NCBI GenBank assembly: GCA_020072585.1
Contig: JAIQGL010000022.1
Coordinates: forward strand, 44,291 to 108,290
Direction of reading: 5' to 3'
Source of the DNA: Terriglobia bacterium
GTDB taxonomy: Bacteria > Acidobacteriota > Terriglobia > Terriglobales > Acidobacteriaceae
DNA: 64,000 nt
Part shown: in pieces, positions 25,235-33,904 of the stretch
How the letters are laid out: each line of letters opens with the position of its first letter
How positions within the stretch are numbered: the first letter of the stretch is position 1
The notes under the pieces: model-generated
Databases searched by the model: none
The model's input: only the letters and a program-made list of their open reading frames with translations
Told to the model about the DNA's origin: nothing
Program-made: the position numbers and the translations under genes

Positions 25235-26371
25235 TTACTTCACAAGAGCTGCCGCGCGCTCCGCATTCTGACTCTTCTTATCCCCCGCGGCGGCGCCGTC
25301 AACTACCAGCCGCGCAATCCGTTCACGATGGAACGTTGCGTCGCCCAGCATGGTCTCAGAAGCTTTGGCGCGCCGGTAGTAAAGATGCAGATCGTTTTCC
25401 CAGGTGAATCCCATGCCGCCATGCACTTGAATACCCCGGTTGCCTACCGTGCGCGACGCGTCACTCGAATACATCTTGGCAACGGAGATTGCTGCCGTGG
25501 CGTCCGCGGTGTTCTCTTCCAGCGCCCATGCGGCGTAGTAGGTCGCCGAGCGTGAACTTTCGGTTTCCAGATACATATCGGCGCAGAGATGCTGCACCGC
25601 CTGAAAGATGCCGATCGGTTTGCCAAACTGTTTGCGCGTCTTGGCATAAGCCACTGTCAGCTCCAATGCGCGCTGCATGCCGCCCACCATCTCCGCGCAC
25701 AAGGCTGCCGTGGCAACATCCAGGGCGCTGGCCAGACCGCTTGTGTTGGCGAGCTTTTCCGCAGGTGTGTTCTTGAACTCCACAGAGTAAATCTTCCGCG
25801 CAAGATCCATTCCCTTCATCGGCTCAATGTGCAGACCTGCGGCCTTGGCATCGACGGCGAAGATACCGTCACGCGCTACCACGATAATGAAATCAGCCAC
25901 CGCTGCATCTGTTACGAACAATTTTGTTCCCGTCAGTTTATTATCTGCCGTTGAAATCTTCAGGCTCCCAGGGTCCCAGCTGCCTGCGGCTTCAACCAGT
26001 GCCACCGTTGATCGCGCCTGTCCACCGGCGATGCGCGCCAGATATTTTTTCTTCTGCTCCGCGGAAGCGCAGGCGTCAATTACGGCTCCGGCCAGAGCCA
26101 CGGTCGAAAAGAATGGTCCTGGCAGCAGCGCGTAACCCGCTTCTTCCATCAACAGGATGAGCTCTACTTTTCCCAGACCCATGCCGCCGAATTCCTCCGG
26201 CGTGATGATCCCGGTAAAGCCCTGCTCCGCCAGCTTGGCCCATAGAGCGGCGTCATAAGCGGTTTCCGTCTCCATGGCTTTGCGCACCGCGGCAACAGGA
26301 GACTCGCCGGCAAAAAACTTACGCGCCGTGTCTTTGAGGATCTGCTGGCTTTCCGATAATCCGAATTGCAT
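25235..26371 (-). CDS. Acyl-CoA dehydrogenase (smaller, divergent type)
   Basis: 378 aa flavoprotein. N-terminal helical domain (MQFGLSESQQILKDTARKFF), FAD-contact region (VAYAKTRKQFGKPIGIFQAVQ) and C-terminal IQVHGGMGFTWENDLHLYYRRAK. The usual mid-domain FAD signature (A.TEP..GSD) is degenerate, reading VALVEAAGSWDPGSLK. That pattern is typical of the partner subunit in alpha2beta2 acyl-CoA dehydrogenases. The full-length-type enzyme next door is the natural partner. Role: fatty acid, side-chain or sterol-like acyl-CoA oxidation. Confidence 0.88.
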   Translation of the reverse strand: MQFGLSESQQILKDTARKFFAGESPVAAVRKAMETETAYDAALWAKLAEQGFTGIITPEEFGGMGLGKVELILLMEEAGYALLPGPFFSTVALAGAVIDACASAEQKKKYLARIAGGQARSTVALVEAAGSWDPGSLKISTADNKLTGTKLFVTDAAVADFIIVVARDGIFAVDAKAAGLHIEPMKGMDLARKIYSVEFKNTPAEKLANTSGLASALDVATAALCAEMVGGMQRALELTVAYAKTRKQFGKPIGIFQAVQHLCADMYLETESSRSATYYAAWALEENTADATAAISVAKMYSSDASRTVGNRGIQVHGGMGFTWENDLHLYYRRAKASETMLGDATFHRERIARLVVDGAAAGDKKSQNAERAAALVK

Positions 26372-26622
26372 GGTGATCTCCCGTAAATTACTGCTCTGTC
26401 AACAAACACCTTTGAAACGCAGAGGAACGGAGGAAGCAGAGGAAGATTTAGCGGTCAGTAACTTGAGTGATTTCATACTTGAGCAAAAGATCGTGAAGCT
26501 TACGCGTTTTCAATTACCCAAATTACTCAATCCCCAATTTCTGTTCCTCCGTTACCTCCCTTCCTCTGTGTTTCAAGGTTTTAGGTTTTGGTTTTGCTAA
26601 CTGCCATTTGCAATTGCTGTCT
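26372..26622. repeat. Intergenic imperfect inverted repeat, second GCAGAGG copy
   Basis: The left arm at 26409-26443 (TTTGAAACGCAGAGGAACGG and on) and the right arm at 26541-26579 (CCTCCG ... TTCCTCTGTGTTTCAAGG) are imperfect reverse complements around about 100 bp. The left arm closely resembles 2395-2426. It separates the two acyl-CoA dehydrogenase genes. Confidence 0.7.
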
Positions 26623-27810
26623 TCAATAGCTTTTCGGCAATCCCAGCACAAAGTGTCCAATGATGTTCCGCTGAATCTCTGAGGTCCCGGCTTCAATCGT
26701 ATTGCCGCGGGTCCTGAGGTAGCCATAAGCCCACATACCGTTGTCGACGGCGTGCGGGTCGCCGGCCTCAAGCTGCCCGTATGGCCCCAGCAGTTCCTGT
26801 GCGATCTGCTGGAAGCGCTGGTTCAACTCGCTCCAGAAAATCTTCTGGATGGAACCTTCAGGCCCCGGTACACCCGTAGCGCTGATGCGGCTGAAAGCGC
26901 GCATCTGGTTGCAGCGCATGATCTCGATTTCCGCGTAGCATTGCGCCAGTTTCTGCCGCATGACGGGATCCTCTGCGATAGGCCGGCCATTGCGCTGCGT
27001 GCTCCTGGCCAGATCAATCAGGCGCTCCATGTTTCTGCGATAGGTAATCTGCAGGCCTGCGCCGAAAGTTCCGCGCTCATGCATCAGCGTTCCCATGGCC
27101 ACGCCCCAGCCTTCATTCACCTTGCCCACAACATTTGCCACCGGTACGCGCAGATCATGAAAAAATAGCTCATTGAATTCGGTTTCGCCGGTCATCTGGC
27201 GCAGCGGCCGCACTTCAACACCCGGCGATTTCATATCAACCAGCAGAACGGTCATGCCTTTGTGCTTGGGAACATCAGGATCGGTGCGAACGACCAACTC
27301 GCACCAGTCGGCGGCCCAGCCATAGCTGTTCCATACTTTCTGGCCATTGACGATGTAGTGGTCGCCCTCAAGCTTTGCTTCGCAGCGCACATTCGCCAGA
27401 TCGGAGCCGGCATCGGGCTCTGAGAATCCCTGGCACCAGATCTCTTCCGCGCTCAGGATTTTTGCCAGGTAACGCTTCTTCTGCGCCTCGGTGCCGAACG
27501 CAATAATCGTAGGCCCAATAATGCCCAGACCCAGCACGTTGGCCAGCGGAGGAGCTGAAGCCAGAGCCATCTCCTGCCAGAACACCACCTGCTCCATCAG
27601 GCTCGCGCCTCGGCCCCCGTACTCTTTGGGCCAGGAGATTCCGGCCCATCCGCCTTCATACAGCTTGCGTTGCCAGCGCTTCAGATATTCAAAGCGCGAC
27701 TCCATGGATTCTTCGCGGCGCTCATCCCAATCTTTGGGAGCGTTGGCCGCAAGCCAGGTGCGCAATTCGTCACGAAATTTGATTTCTTCGGGGCTCAGAT
27801 TCAGGTCCAT
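26623..27810 (-). CDS. Acyl-CoA dehydrogenase
   Basis: 395 aa. It carries the FAD/substrate signature GFSEPDAGSDLANVRC, then the VNGQKVWNSYGWAADWCELVVRTD block, and the C-terminal GNTIEAGTSEIQRNIIGHFVLGLP. This oxidises an acyl-CoA to the 2-enoyl-CoA, passing electrons to ETF. YGGRGASLMEQVVFWQEMA and LMHERGTFGAGLQITYRRN place it in the branch often paired with a second, smaller subunit, here the downstream gene. Upstream of the start is a likely promoter region of about 130 bp. Confidence 0.93.
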   Translation of the reverse strand: MDLNLSPEEIKFRDELRTWLAANAPKDWDERREESMESRFEYLKRWQRKLYEGGWAGISWPKEYGGRGASLMEQVVFWQEMALASAPPLANVLGLGIIGPTIIAFGTEAQKKRYLAKILSAEEIWCQGFSEPDAGSDLANVRCEAKLEGDHYIVNGQKVWNSYGWAADWCELVVRTDPDVPKHKGMTVLLVDMKSPGVEVRPLRQMTGETEFNELFFHDLRVPVANVVGKVNEGWGVAMGTLMHERGTFGAGLQITYRRNMERLIDLARSTQRNGRPIAEDPVMRQKLAQCYAEIEIMRCNQMRAFSRISATGVPGPEGSIQKIFWSELNQRFQQIAQELLGPYGQLEAGDPHAVDNGMWAYGYLRTRGNTIEAGTSEIQRNIIGHFVLGLPKSY

Positions 27811-27942
27811 GGTTCCCTCCAGCGTGGAGCACAGGCGGCCTCGCCTGTATTTACCTTAATGAATGGCCATTCATTTTGGCAGACAAGTTTACATCGTTCC
27901 CGGCCTTCATGCTCAACTTCGCAAGATGATTCGGCAGATGAA

Positions 27943-28509
27943 TCAGACTGTCTTCAGCATATGAATGACCGGCAAGGTAATGCCGGCTTCCAGAGGAACT
28001 TCCATGCGCTCGACTGCAACGTAACCTCTCTGCTGGAACAGCTTCACCCCGGTCAGCGTGGCTCCCATCTCAAAGCGAGTAAATCCTGCCGCGCGGGCAG
28101 CGGATTCACAGGCATCCAGAAGCATGGTGCCAATGCCGCGCCGCGCCCAATCTGGGTGAATAAAAAATGCGCGTATCTTCGCCGCATCCATGTGGGGGTC
28201 AAGCAGATCGTCCTGGCGTTCTGTCCAGCAGTCACCGCCGTACAGCGTTTTGCGCTTGCTCCAGCCGCCACAGGCAACAATGACTGGCTCTTCGCTCACT
28301 GATTCCGGAGATGGGACAGTTTGAACCACCAAGTATGTGCCATCAGCAACAAGCTGGCTGTCCACACCAAAGACGGTCCGGAGCGCGCTTTCAATTTGCA
28401 TTGGACTGTAATCCTGCGCCTGCAACTGGCGGACTGAGGCGTTAATCAGTTCGCGCAGGACCAATATATCCGTGGTGACTGCCGGGCGAATTTTAAAACT
28501 TGTCTGCAT
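27943..28509 (-). CDS. GNAT family N-acetyltransferase
   Basis: 188 aa. The acetyl-CoA pyrophosphate loop is RAFFIHPDWARRGIGTMLLDACE, and the C-terminal strand reads FTRFEMGATLTGVKLFQQRGY. A short insert (ERQDDLLDPHMDAAK) precedes the motif. Substrate unknown. Confidence 0.85.
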   Translation of the reverse strand: MQTSFKIRPAVTTDILVLRELINASVRQLQAQDYSPMQIESALRTVFGVDSQLVADGTYLVVQTVPSPESVSEEPVIVACGGWSKRKTLYGGDCWTERQDDLLDPHMDAAKIRAFFIHPDWARRGIGTMLLDACESAARAAGFTRFEMGATLTGVKLFQQRGYVAVERMEVPLEAGITLPVIHMLKTV

Positions 28510-28547
28510 CAGAATATGTGACGTTTCAATTTTATTCCCAAACAGAA

Positions 28548-28565
28548 AGCGGCCCGCAGGCCGCT
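28548..28565 (-). terminator. Rho-independent terminator of TPR gene
   Basis: A perfect 7-bp GC stem AGCGGCC/GGCCGCT with loop CGCA. On the minus strand it follows the TPR gene stop (28600) and is followed by TTTCTGTTT. On the plus strand the stem is followed by CTTTTCTTTT, so it could stop transcripts in both directions. Confidence 0.75.
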
Positions 28566-28599
28566 CTTTTCTTTTGCCCCGTATCCCAATCGCTTTGCG

Positions 28600-29583
28600 C
28601 TATTTCTTGTCCATCTGCGTCAAAAACGACTTTACCTCTTCGGCATGGGCGCCGCTGGGTTCAAGCTGGAGATATTTGTTGCAGCTGGTTTTGGCTTCGT
28701 CAAATTTCTGTGCGTTGAACTCCACGCCGCACAAATTATATTGACCAATCGCAGAGGAAGGCTCCACTTCAACGGCTTTCTTCAATGATGCAATGGCCTC
28801 ATCCGCCTTCTGTAGCTTCAGGTAGGCACTGCCCTGGGAGGTCAGCATCCGCACCGCGCCGTTCTTGGCCGCCGCAGGCGATGCATTCGGGTTTTTTGGA
28901 TCAGGCGGAGTAGAGCCGGAGGCAATCGACTGCGCTATCTGTACTCCCTTTCCGTAAGTTTGGGCCGCGTCCTCAAACTTGTTGGAACGGGCCTGTGCTT
29001 CACCCAGCGCCATGTAGAAATCCCAGCGGCTGGTTTCAGGAGCGGCGGCAATCAGCTGCTTGAGCGCGTTCTCGGCTTTTGGCCAGTCCTGCGCCTGCCG
29101 TGCATCCTGGGCTTCCTTGATCAGTGAGTTCAGCCCGGCAATCTTGTCATTGTCTGCTTTGATCTTGGCCAGTTGCTCCTTGGTGAGCTTGGGTGTGGCC
29201 GGGTCCGGGAGGCCGAACTTGTTGTCCGGCGCGGCGCCGCCCGCGGGAATATCGATGTTGAGAACGTTCGTCGAGGACGTGTTTCCGGTGCCAAGGCTTG
29301 TTTTTTCGGTAAAGAGCTTCTCCCCTTTTTCCCCGAGCACATCCACCTGATAATTGCCGTATGCCACACCCAGCACCACGAAATTACCGCCTTTATCAGT
29401 TTTGGTCTTATTGACCCTGCCGGTATCTACATTGGTGAGAACTACCTGCACGTTCGGCAGCGGCTTTCCTTCCTGCGTGACTTTGCCCTCCGTCGGTGCT
29501 CCAACCGTCTGTGAATGCGCCGGTAAAAATCCCACGCTACAAAGCAGTGTGGCCAGCGCAAAAACAATAGCATTCCTCTTCAT
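28600..29583 (-). CDS. Secreted TPR protein with carboxypeptidase-regulatory-like domain (copy 1)
   Basis: 327 aa. A signal peptide (MKRNAIVFALATLLCSVG, cleavage near AHS) and an N-terminal beta-sandwich (EGKVTQEGKPLPNVQVVLTN ... GGNFVVLGVAYGNYQVDV) precede a helical half of tetratricopeptide repeats (AENALKQLIAAAPETSRWDFYMALGEAQ; YLKLQKADEAIASLKKAVEVEP; IGQYNLCGVEFNAQKFDEAK). It is a paralogue of the next gene. Likely periplasmic, binding a partner via the TPRs. Confidence 0.88.
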   Translation of the reverse strand: MKRNAIVFALATLLCSVGFLPAHSQTVGAPTEGKVTQEGKPLPNVQVVLTNVDTGRVNKTKTDKGGNFVVLGVAYGNYQVDVLGEKGEKLFTEKTSLGTGNTSSTNVLNIDIPAGGAAPDNKFGLPDPATPKLTKEQLAKIKADNDKIAGLNSLIKEAQDARQAQDWPKAENALKQLIAAAPETSRWDFYMALGEAQARSNKFEDAAQTYGKGVQIAQSIASGSTPPDPKNPNASPAAAKNGAVRMLTSQGSAYLKLQKADEAIASLKKAVEVEPSSAIGQYNLCGVEFNAQKFDEAKTSCNKYLQLEPSGAHAEEVKSFLTQMDKK

Positions 29584-29639
29584 CGTTTCTCGTTGCCTCC
29601 AGTGATAGTTGCTTGCTACAAACGGTACCTGGAAATGCT

Positions 29640-30722
29640 CTACTTCTTCTTTTTGTCCTTATAGGAAGTCTCTATTTTGGCGCCGATGTAGTTCAGCATC
29701 TGCTTCACGTCATTTGCGTGCTTGCCGTCTGGCTCTAGCTCCAGATACTTGTTCAGAGCGTCTGCGGTGCCGGTCGGCGCCTGCAGTTTGCCGTCCTTGT
29801 CCTGTTTGCTGTCGCCCATCATCAGCGACCCCTTGATAAAGTAAGCGTCTGCCCGGTTTGGATCAGCCGCAATGGATTTATCGCAGGCTGCCAGCGCACC
29901 CTGAGTGTTACCGCTGTTGTACTGCGTAGCGCAAAGATTGAAATATGCTGTGGCCGGATTGGGATCCATGGCAGCTGCCTTGGTATAGGCCTCAATTGCC
30001 TTATCACTTTTTTTCAGCTTGAGATACGCGCTACCTTCGTTGGTCAGCATCTGTCCAATGGCAGTCTTGGTCTTTGCCGGGTCCGCTTTGGGATCAGTCT
30101 TGCTGGCATTTTCTGCAAGAGGAATTGCCTTCTCATACGTTGCCACGGCTTCTTCGTTCTTGCCCAGGTTCAACTGGGCATTCCCCAGCGCCTGCTGATA
30201 GTCCCAGCGACTGGGATTCATTGCGATGAGCTGAACAAGAATGGGTTCGGCAGCTTCCCAGTTCTTGGCCTGCATGGCGGGGTTGAGTTGAGCGATCAGC
30301 GCGTTTTCTCCCAGAGCTTTGTCTCGCTCAGCCTTCATCTTCTCCAGCTCTTCCTTGCTGATCTTGGGCTGTCCGCCGTCGCTTGAAATATCAAGAGAGA
30401 GTTTATTTACTGTGGTGCCAGCCTCGGAAACAATACTGACCGCCCTCTTGATCAGCTTCTCTCCGCTCGCGCTGATCACTTCCTGGTCATAGGGCCCAAA
30501 GGGCACACCATACCCAAAGAATTGACCATTCTTGTCGGTCTTAAACTTGTAAGCCTTGCCGTTATCCCTGTTGGTGAAAACCACTTGTGCATCCGCTACG
30601 GGCTTGCCAGCGGCGGTGATCGTTCCTTCCACCCTCGCCGATGTGGCCTGTGACCAGGCGTTTACGGATCCCATCAGGAAAAGGAAAGTCGCCATTGCTG
30701 CATACGTCAATTTGTTTTTCAT
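29640..30722 (-). CDS. Secreted TPR protein with carboxypeptidase-regulatory-like domain (copy 2)
   Basis: 360 aa. The ATG at 30722 has GGAGG upstream and a signal peptide (MKNKLTYAAMATFLFLMGS, cleavage after NAWSQA). The N-terminal domain (ARVEGTITAAGKPVADAQVVFT) and TPR region (AWNYQQ-like RWDYQQALGNAQLNLGKNEEA; YLKLKKSDKAIEAYTKAAAMDP; AYFNLCATQYNSGNTQGALAA) follow the same plan as the neighbour. The copies are 56 bp apart and diverged, hence an old tandem duplication. The very Lys-rich end (SYKDKKKK) is distinctive. Confidence 0.88.
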   Translation of the reverse strand: MKNKLTYAAMATFLFLMGSVNAWSQATSARVEGTITAAGKPVADAQVVFTNRDNGKAYKFKTDKNGQFFGYGVPFGPYDQEVISASGEKLIKRAVSIVSEAGTTVNKLSLDISSDGGQPKISKEELEKMKAERDKALGENALIAQLNPAMQAKNWEAAEPILVQLIAMNPSRWDYQQALGNAQLNLGKNEEAVATYEKAIPLAENASKTDPKADPAKTKTAIGQMLTNEGSAYLKLKKSDKAIEAYTKAAAMDPNPATAYFNLCATQYNSGNTQGALAACDKSIAADPNRADAYFIKGSLMMGDSKQDKDGKLQAPTGTADALNKYLELEPDGKHANDVKQMLNYIGAKIETSYKDKKKK

Positions 30723-30764
30723 CGGTTGTCGAGCCTCCGGCTTCAAAAACTTAAATCCTAAATT

Positions 30765-31469
30765 TTATGCCCTTGCCATCCTGGGTGAGCGGCCCTGCAC
30801 GTACGGGATCGGGTCTTCAGCGCCCGCTTCAACAAAGGCACACAGGCGCAGCACACAACTCTCACATACCCCGCAGGCTTTATCTTCACGGCTGTAGCAT
30901 GACCAGGTCAAATCAAATGGGGCGCCAAGCTCAAGCCCCAGCTTTATAATTTCCGCCTTGCGCAGGGAGATGAGCGGAGTAACAACTTCAATCTTACCCT
31001 CCCGCGTGCCCTCTTTCACCACTGCATTAAAAGCCCGGTAGTACGCGGGACGGCAATCCGGATATCCCGAACTGTCCTGCTCTACCGCTCCGATATAGAT
31101 CTTTTCCGCTTCCAGGACTTCCGCCCAGCTCACGGCGGCAGCAAGAAAATGGGCGTTGCGGAAAGGGACGTAAGTCACCGGTATGCCCGCGCCTATATGG
31201 TCTCCGGCTTCTGGCACATCGATCCCGGAATCCGTGAGAGCTGATCCGCCGATAGCGCTGAAAATCTCGTTCCTGATCGCCAGCCGCCGCTTGATGCCAA
31301 GCCGGTCGCATATCCTTTCAAAAGACAGCCGCTCGCGCTCTTCCGTCCTCTGCCCGTAGCTGATATGCAGGGCCGCCGCATCTGAGTCGCGCGCTGCCAG
31401 TGCGGCGCAGACACAGGAGTCCATGCCTCCACTTAACAACACCACCGAGCGCGGTTTTTCACCAGACAC
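30765..31469 (-). CDS. queC: 7-cyano-7-deazaguanine synthase QueC
   Basis: 234 aa. ATP-dependent enzyme that turns 7-carboxy-7-deazaguanine into preQ0 in queuosine biosynthesis. The PP-loop is VVLLSGGMDS, and the zinc cluster is formed by Cys in CYSREDKACGVCESC. A GTG start at 31469 has AGGGG upstream. queD lies 426 bp upstream on the same strand. Confidence 0.95.
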   Translation of the reverse strand: MSGEKPRSVVLLSGGMDSCVCAALAARDSDAAALHISYGQRTEERERLSFERICDRLGIKRRLAIRNEIFSAIGGSALTDSGIDVPEAGDHIGAGIPVTYVPFRNAHFLAAAVSWAEVLEAEKIYIGAVEQDSSGYPDCRPAYYRAFNAVVKEGTREGKIEVVTPLISLRKAEIIKLGLELGAPFDLTWSCYSREDKACGVCESCVLRLCAFVEAGAEDPIPYVQGRSPRMARA

Positions 31470-31895
31470 TGGTAACCCCTGGCTTTGCGGAATCTCTACG
31501 TTTCAGATGGTACGTCGATCGGAATAGCTGCCCTCTTTATTTCTTAATTATCGCAAAACTTCAACGTTCAAGGCGTGTTACAGCGGACGTAAAAAGTCCG
31601 GCTCAAACCCTTTGGTTGCTGGTCCCCCGATGAGTTATGGATCGGTAATCTCAGGCGGATCTTAAGCCCGTCCTGCAATATCATTCCGCTTGGACCCGCA
31701 AAATCAAGCTGGCAGTTTGCCGTATCACATCCCGATCCAAGGTTCTTCCGGAAAGCCAGGAAGAACAAACCCCACGTACCTTATATTCAAAATATTCAAA
31801 CCCGTGCTGCTACATGAAGTCGCGTGCGAACTCATGAGTCCGCGCGATCGGTCAGCGCACAGAATAGGACTCCAGCGGATATGCTTTTAAATTCT
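31470..31895. other. Intergenic region between queC and queD
   Basis: 426 bp with no supported gene. A short minus-strand frame (31568-31768) has neither a ribosome-binding site nor a recognised domain. I see no preQ1 aptamer of the usual short pseudoknot form. The region probably carries the queC promoter. Confidence 0.5.
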
Positions 31896-32273
31896 TTATT
31901 CCGAATAGCGCGCGGTGGTCGTGTCCGTTTCCCATACAGTAACGTCTTTCACCGCAACGCGCCCGCTGGTCAACGATTTCAGACGGCCATTGGTCTGATC
32001 GTAAAAATACTTGGCCAGATTTTCCGCTGAAGGGTTTAGCTCGATGAAAGGCTCAATCTCATTCAGCATCTGGTGGTCCAGTCGGTCAATCACATGTTTC
32101 ATGACCTCTTTCAGGTCTTTGAAATCCAGCAGCAGGCCGGCTTTATCAAGCGACGCACCACTGAGAGTGACCCGCACCTTGTAATTGTGCCCATGCGGAT
32201 TCTCGCATTTTCCCTTGTAGTCGCGCAGGTAATGTCCTGCGGCAAATGAGTCTTCGACTGTAACCTCGTACAT
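31896..32273 (-). CDS. queD: 6-carboxy-5,6,7,8-tetrahydropterin synthase QueD
   Basis: 125 aa, the family length. Zinc ligands: His in SFAAGHYL and the HGHNY pair (CENPHGHNYKVRVTL), with the catalytic Cys just before in GKCENPHGH. It makes the second intermediate in the queuosine pathway from dihydroneopterin triphosphate. QueE and FolE are not in the window. Confidence 0.93.
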   Translation of the reverse strand: MYEVTVEDSFAAGHYLRDYKGKCENPHGHNYKVRVTLSGASLDKAGLLLDFKDLKEVMKHVIDRLDHQMLNEIEPFIELNPSAENLAKYFYDQTNGRLKSLTSGRVAVKDVTVWETDTTTARYSE

Positions 32274-32672
32274 CCATTCCCCTTATTGGCGCGCTACGCT
32301 TGCCGCCATTCTTTATTGTAAATGCTGGGGTTTCCGCTAGGCCAGCAAGACTCCGATGAGACAGCGTTCTCTAAGCCTCAAACGGCCAACAATAGCGGAA
32401 ACATTCTCTTGGCTCTCAGCGTCTTTAAGAGTCAGCCGCTTAGACGGCACCGTTATGGAAAGCGTAGAGAAGCGTATGTGATTGAAACATGGCCTGTTAA
32501 CCGGGCATGACCTATTTCCTGCGCTATATTACGCAGCTGTAATCCGATCTTTCGGCTACTCTGAAAAAATGCCAACGCCGATGCTCGAGCATTTGCGTTA
32601 AAGATTCATGAGAAGTTTGTCAGCAAGAGAACCGGATGCGGACCGTTCTTTAGCGGGTAAGGGGAAGACAAC
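32274..32672. other. Intergenic region upstream of small unknown gene
   Basis: About 400 bp, divergent between queD (minus) and the 85-aa gene (plus). ATTACGCAGCTGTAAT at about 32529-32544 is a 16-bp palindrome (5-bp arms) that could be an operator. A 62-aa frame at 32322-32510 has no supporting start signal and is not called. Confidence 0.45.
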
Positions 32673-32930
32673 ATGATGAGCGGAGGCAGAACAACCATAA
32701 ACGCAGCAGAGTGTGCGGACCGGGCAGGTAAGCACGCTTTTGGACTCAATGACACAAAAACCGTCGCCGCTTTGCGGAAACTTGCGGACGACATTGAAAC
32801 CGGCACAGTGGTCTTGCACAGTGTAAGCACCTCATCGCACGCGACTCATGAAGAGTTCGCAATTCGGGAAGTGGTGATTGAAGTATTGGAGGAATACCCA
32901 AGCGCCGGACCCAGAATCGTGAAAGAGTAA
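32673..32930 (+). CDS. Small hypothetical protein
   Basis: Unrecognised protein of 85 aa. AAGGGGAAG precedes the ATG at 32673 by a good distance. The sequence is mixed helix/strand (KTVAALRKLADDIETGTVVLHSVSTSS, FAIREVVIEVLEEY) with no signal peptide, so probably cytoplasmic. It may be a conserved small protein; alternatives cannot be excluded. Confidence 0.6.
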   Translation: MMSGGRTTINAAECADRAGKHAFGLNDTKTVAALRKLADDIETGTVVLHSVSTSSHATHEEFAIREVVIEVLEEYPSAGPRIVKE

Positions 32931-33046
32931 GCACTTCACGTTTCATTCCGGGAAAACAATCGAAGCCGACGCTAGAAATTGCTTGCTCTTGTGCAATGAC
33001 CGTAGCACAATCCGGGTTGTTGTTTCGCGATTTTGGAGGCACGAAA

Positions 33047-33883
33047 ATGGGTTCTGCACCCGCCGCGAAGCCGCAACCCGAGCAAGTTAACGCCGCTGAA
33101 TCACAAACGCCTATCACCAAGAGCCAGGTTGAACAGGCCCTGTGGGTGGCTTTTTGCGGCGCGCTGGGTGGCGGAATCTTCTGGCTGCTCGGCAAATGGT
33201 CCGGTACCGGCACGTTTGCCTATTGGAAATGGTACGGTCAAGTCCTCGCCCTGGGATTCCTGGGAGGAATTGCAGCTCTCTTCGGCGTGTATCTGCTTAC
33301 CGCCTCCAACCTGAATGCTGTAAAGACCTATATCTTCGCGATTGTGTGCGGAGTCGTCTGGCAGCCGATTATCAATACTGCCATCAAGTCTTACAGCAAT
33401 GTGGGCGTCACCCAGCAGGTTGCCCAGGTCGCCAACCGGACTGACCAGCTCAACAAAACTGCCGACCACGGCAATCAAGAAGAGGTAAAGTCGGCGGTAA
33501 AAGCCACGGTGCCGGTGGTGACGCAGGCTCTCAAGCAATTTCCTGATGTCCAGGACGCCGATAAGAAGCAGGCGATCGTTGACAGCTCTGACAAGGCACT
33601 GGCGGCACTCCAGGCCGCTGCCGTCAAGGAGCCGGACTCAAGCATCCAGGCAATCAAGGCAGTGGGGATCGCCGCCAGCGAAGGCAACCACGCTGACGTG
33701 GGGATTCACGCCATCCACTCCCTGCGCGAGATCGGAATGGCTGGAGCAAAAAGCAACAAGCCTGAAGTTACGAAAGCAACGATTGATTCTTTGAAGGCGC
33801 TGGCGTTGAGTGGAAAAGATCCGGCGTTGCAGGGTGCGGCGGCCGCATCATTGAAGGAACTTGAAGCTGAAATAAACAAATAA
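33047..33883 (+). CDS. Membrane protein with helical tail
   Basis: 278 aa. GGAGG lies 8 bases before the ATG at 33047; the longer start at 32996 is rejected. After a short Pro-rich N-terminus come three hydrophobic segments (WVAFCGALGGGIFWLLGKW; VLALGFLGGIAALFGVYLL; IFAIVCGVVWQPIINT). The remaining 150 residues are Ala/Lys-rich helices with a repeated style (AVKATVPVVTQALKQFPD, ADKKQAIVDSSDKALAALQ). Function unknown. Convergent with dinG. Confidence 0.7.
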   Translation: MGSAPAAKPQPEQVNAAESQTPITKSQVEQALWVAFCGALGGGIFWLLGKWSGTGTFAYWKWYGQVLALGFLGGIAALFGVYLLTASNLNAVKTYIFAIVCGVVWQPIINTAIKSYSNVGVTQQVAQVANRTDQLNKTADHGNQEEVKSAVKATVPVVTQALKQFPDVQDADKKQAIVDSSDKALAALQAAAVKEPDSSIQAIKAVGIAASEGNHADVGIHAIHSLREIGMAGAKSNKPEVTKATIDSLKALALSGKDPALQGAAAASLKELEAEINK

Positions 33884-33904
33884 TTTGATCGTCAGCGCCA
33901 CGCT

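Noticed and set aside
31470..31895. preQ1 riboswitch between queC and queD
   Set aside because: No short aptamer with the required C-rich and A-rich pseudoknot pattern was recognised upstream of either gene.
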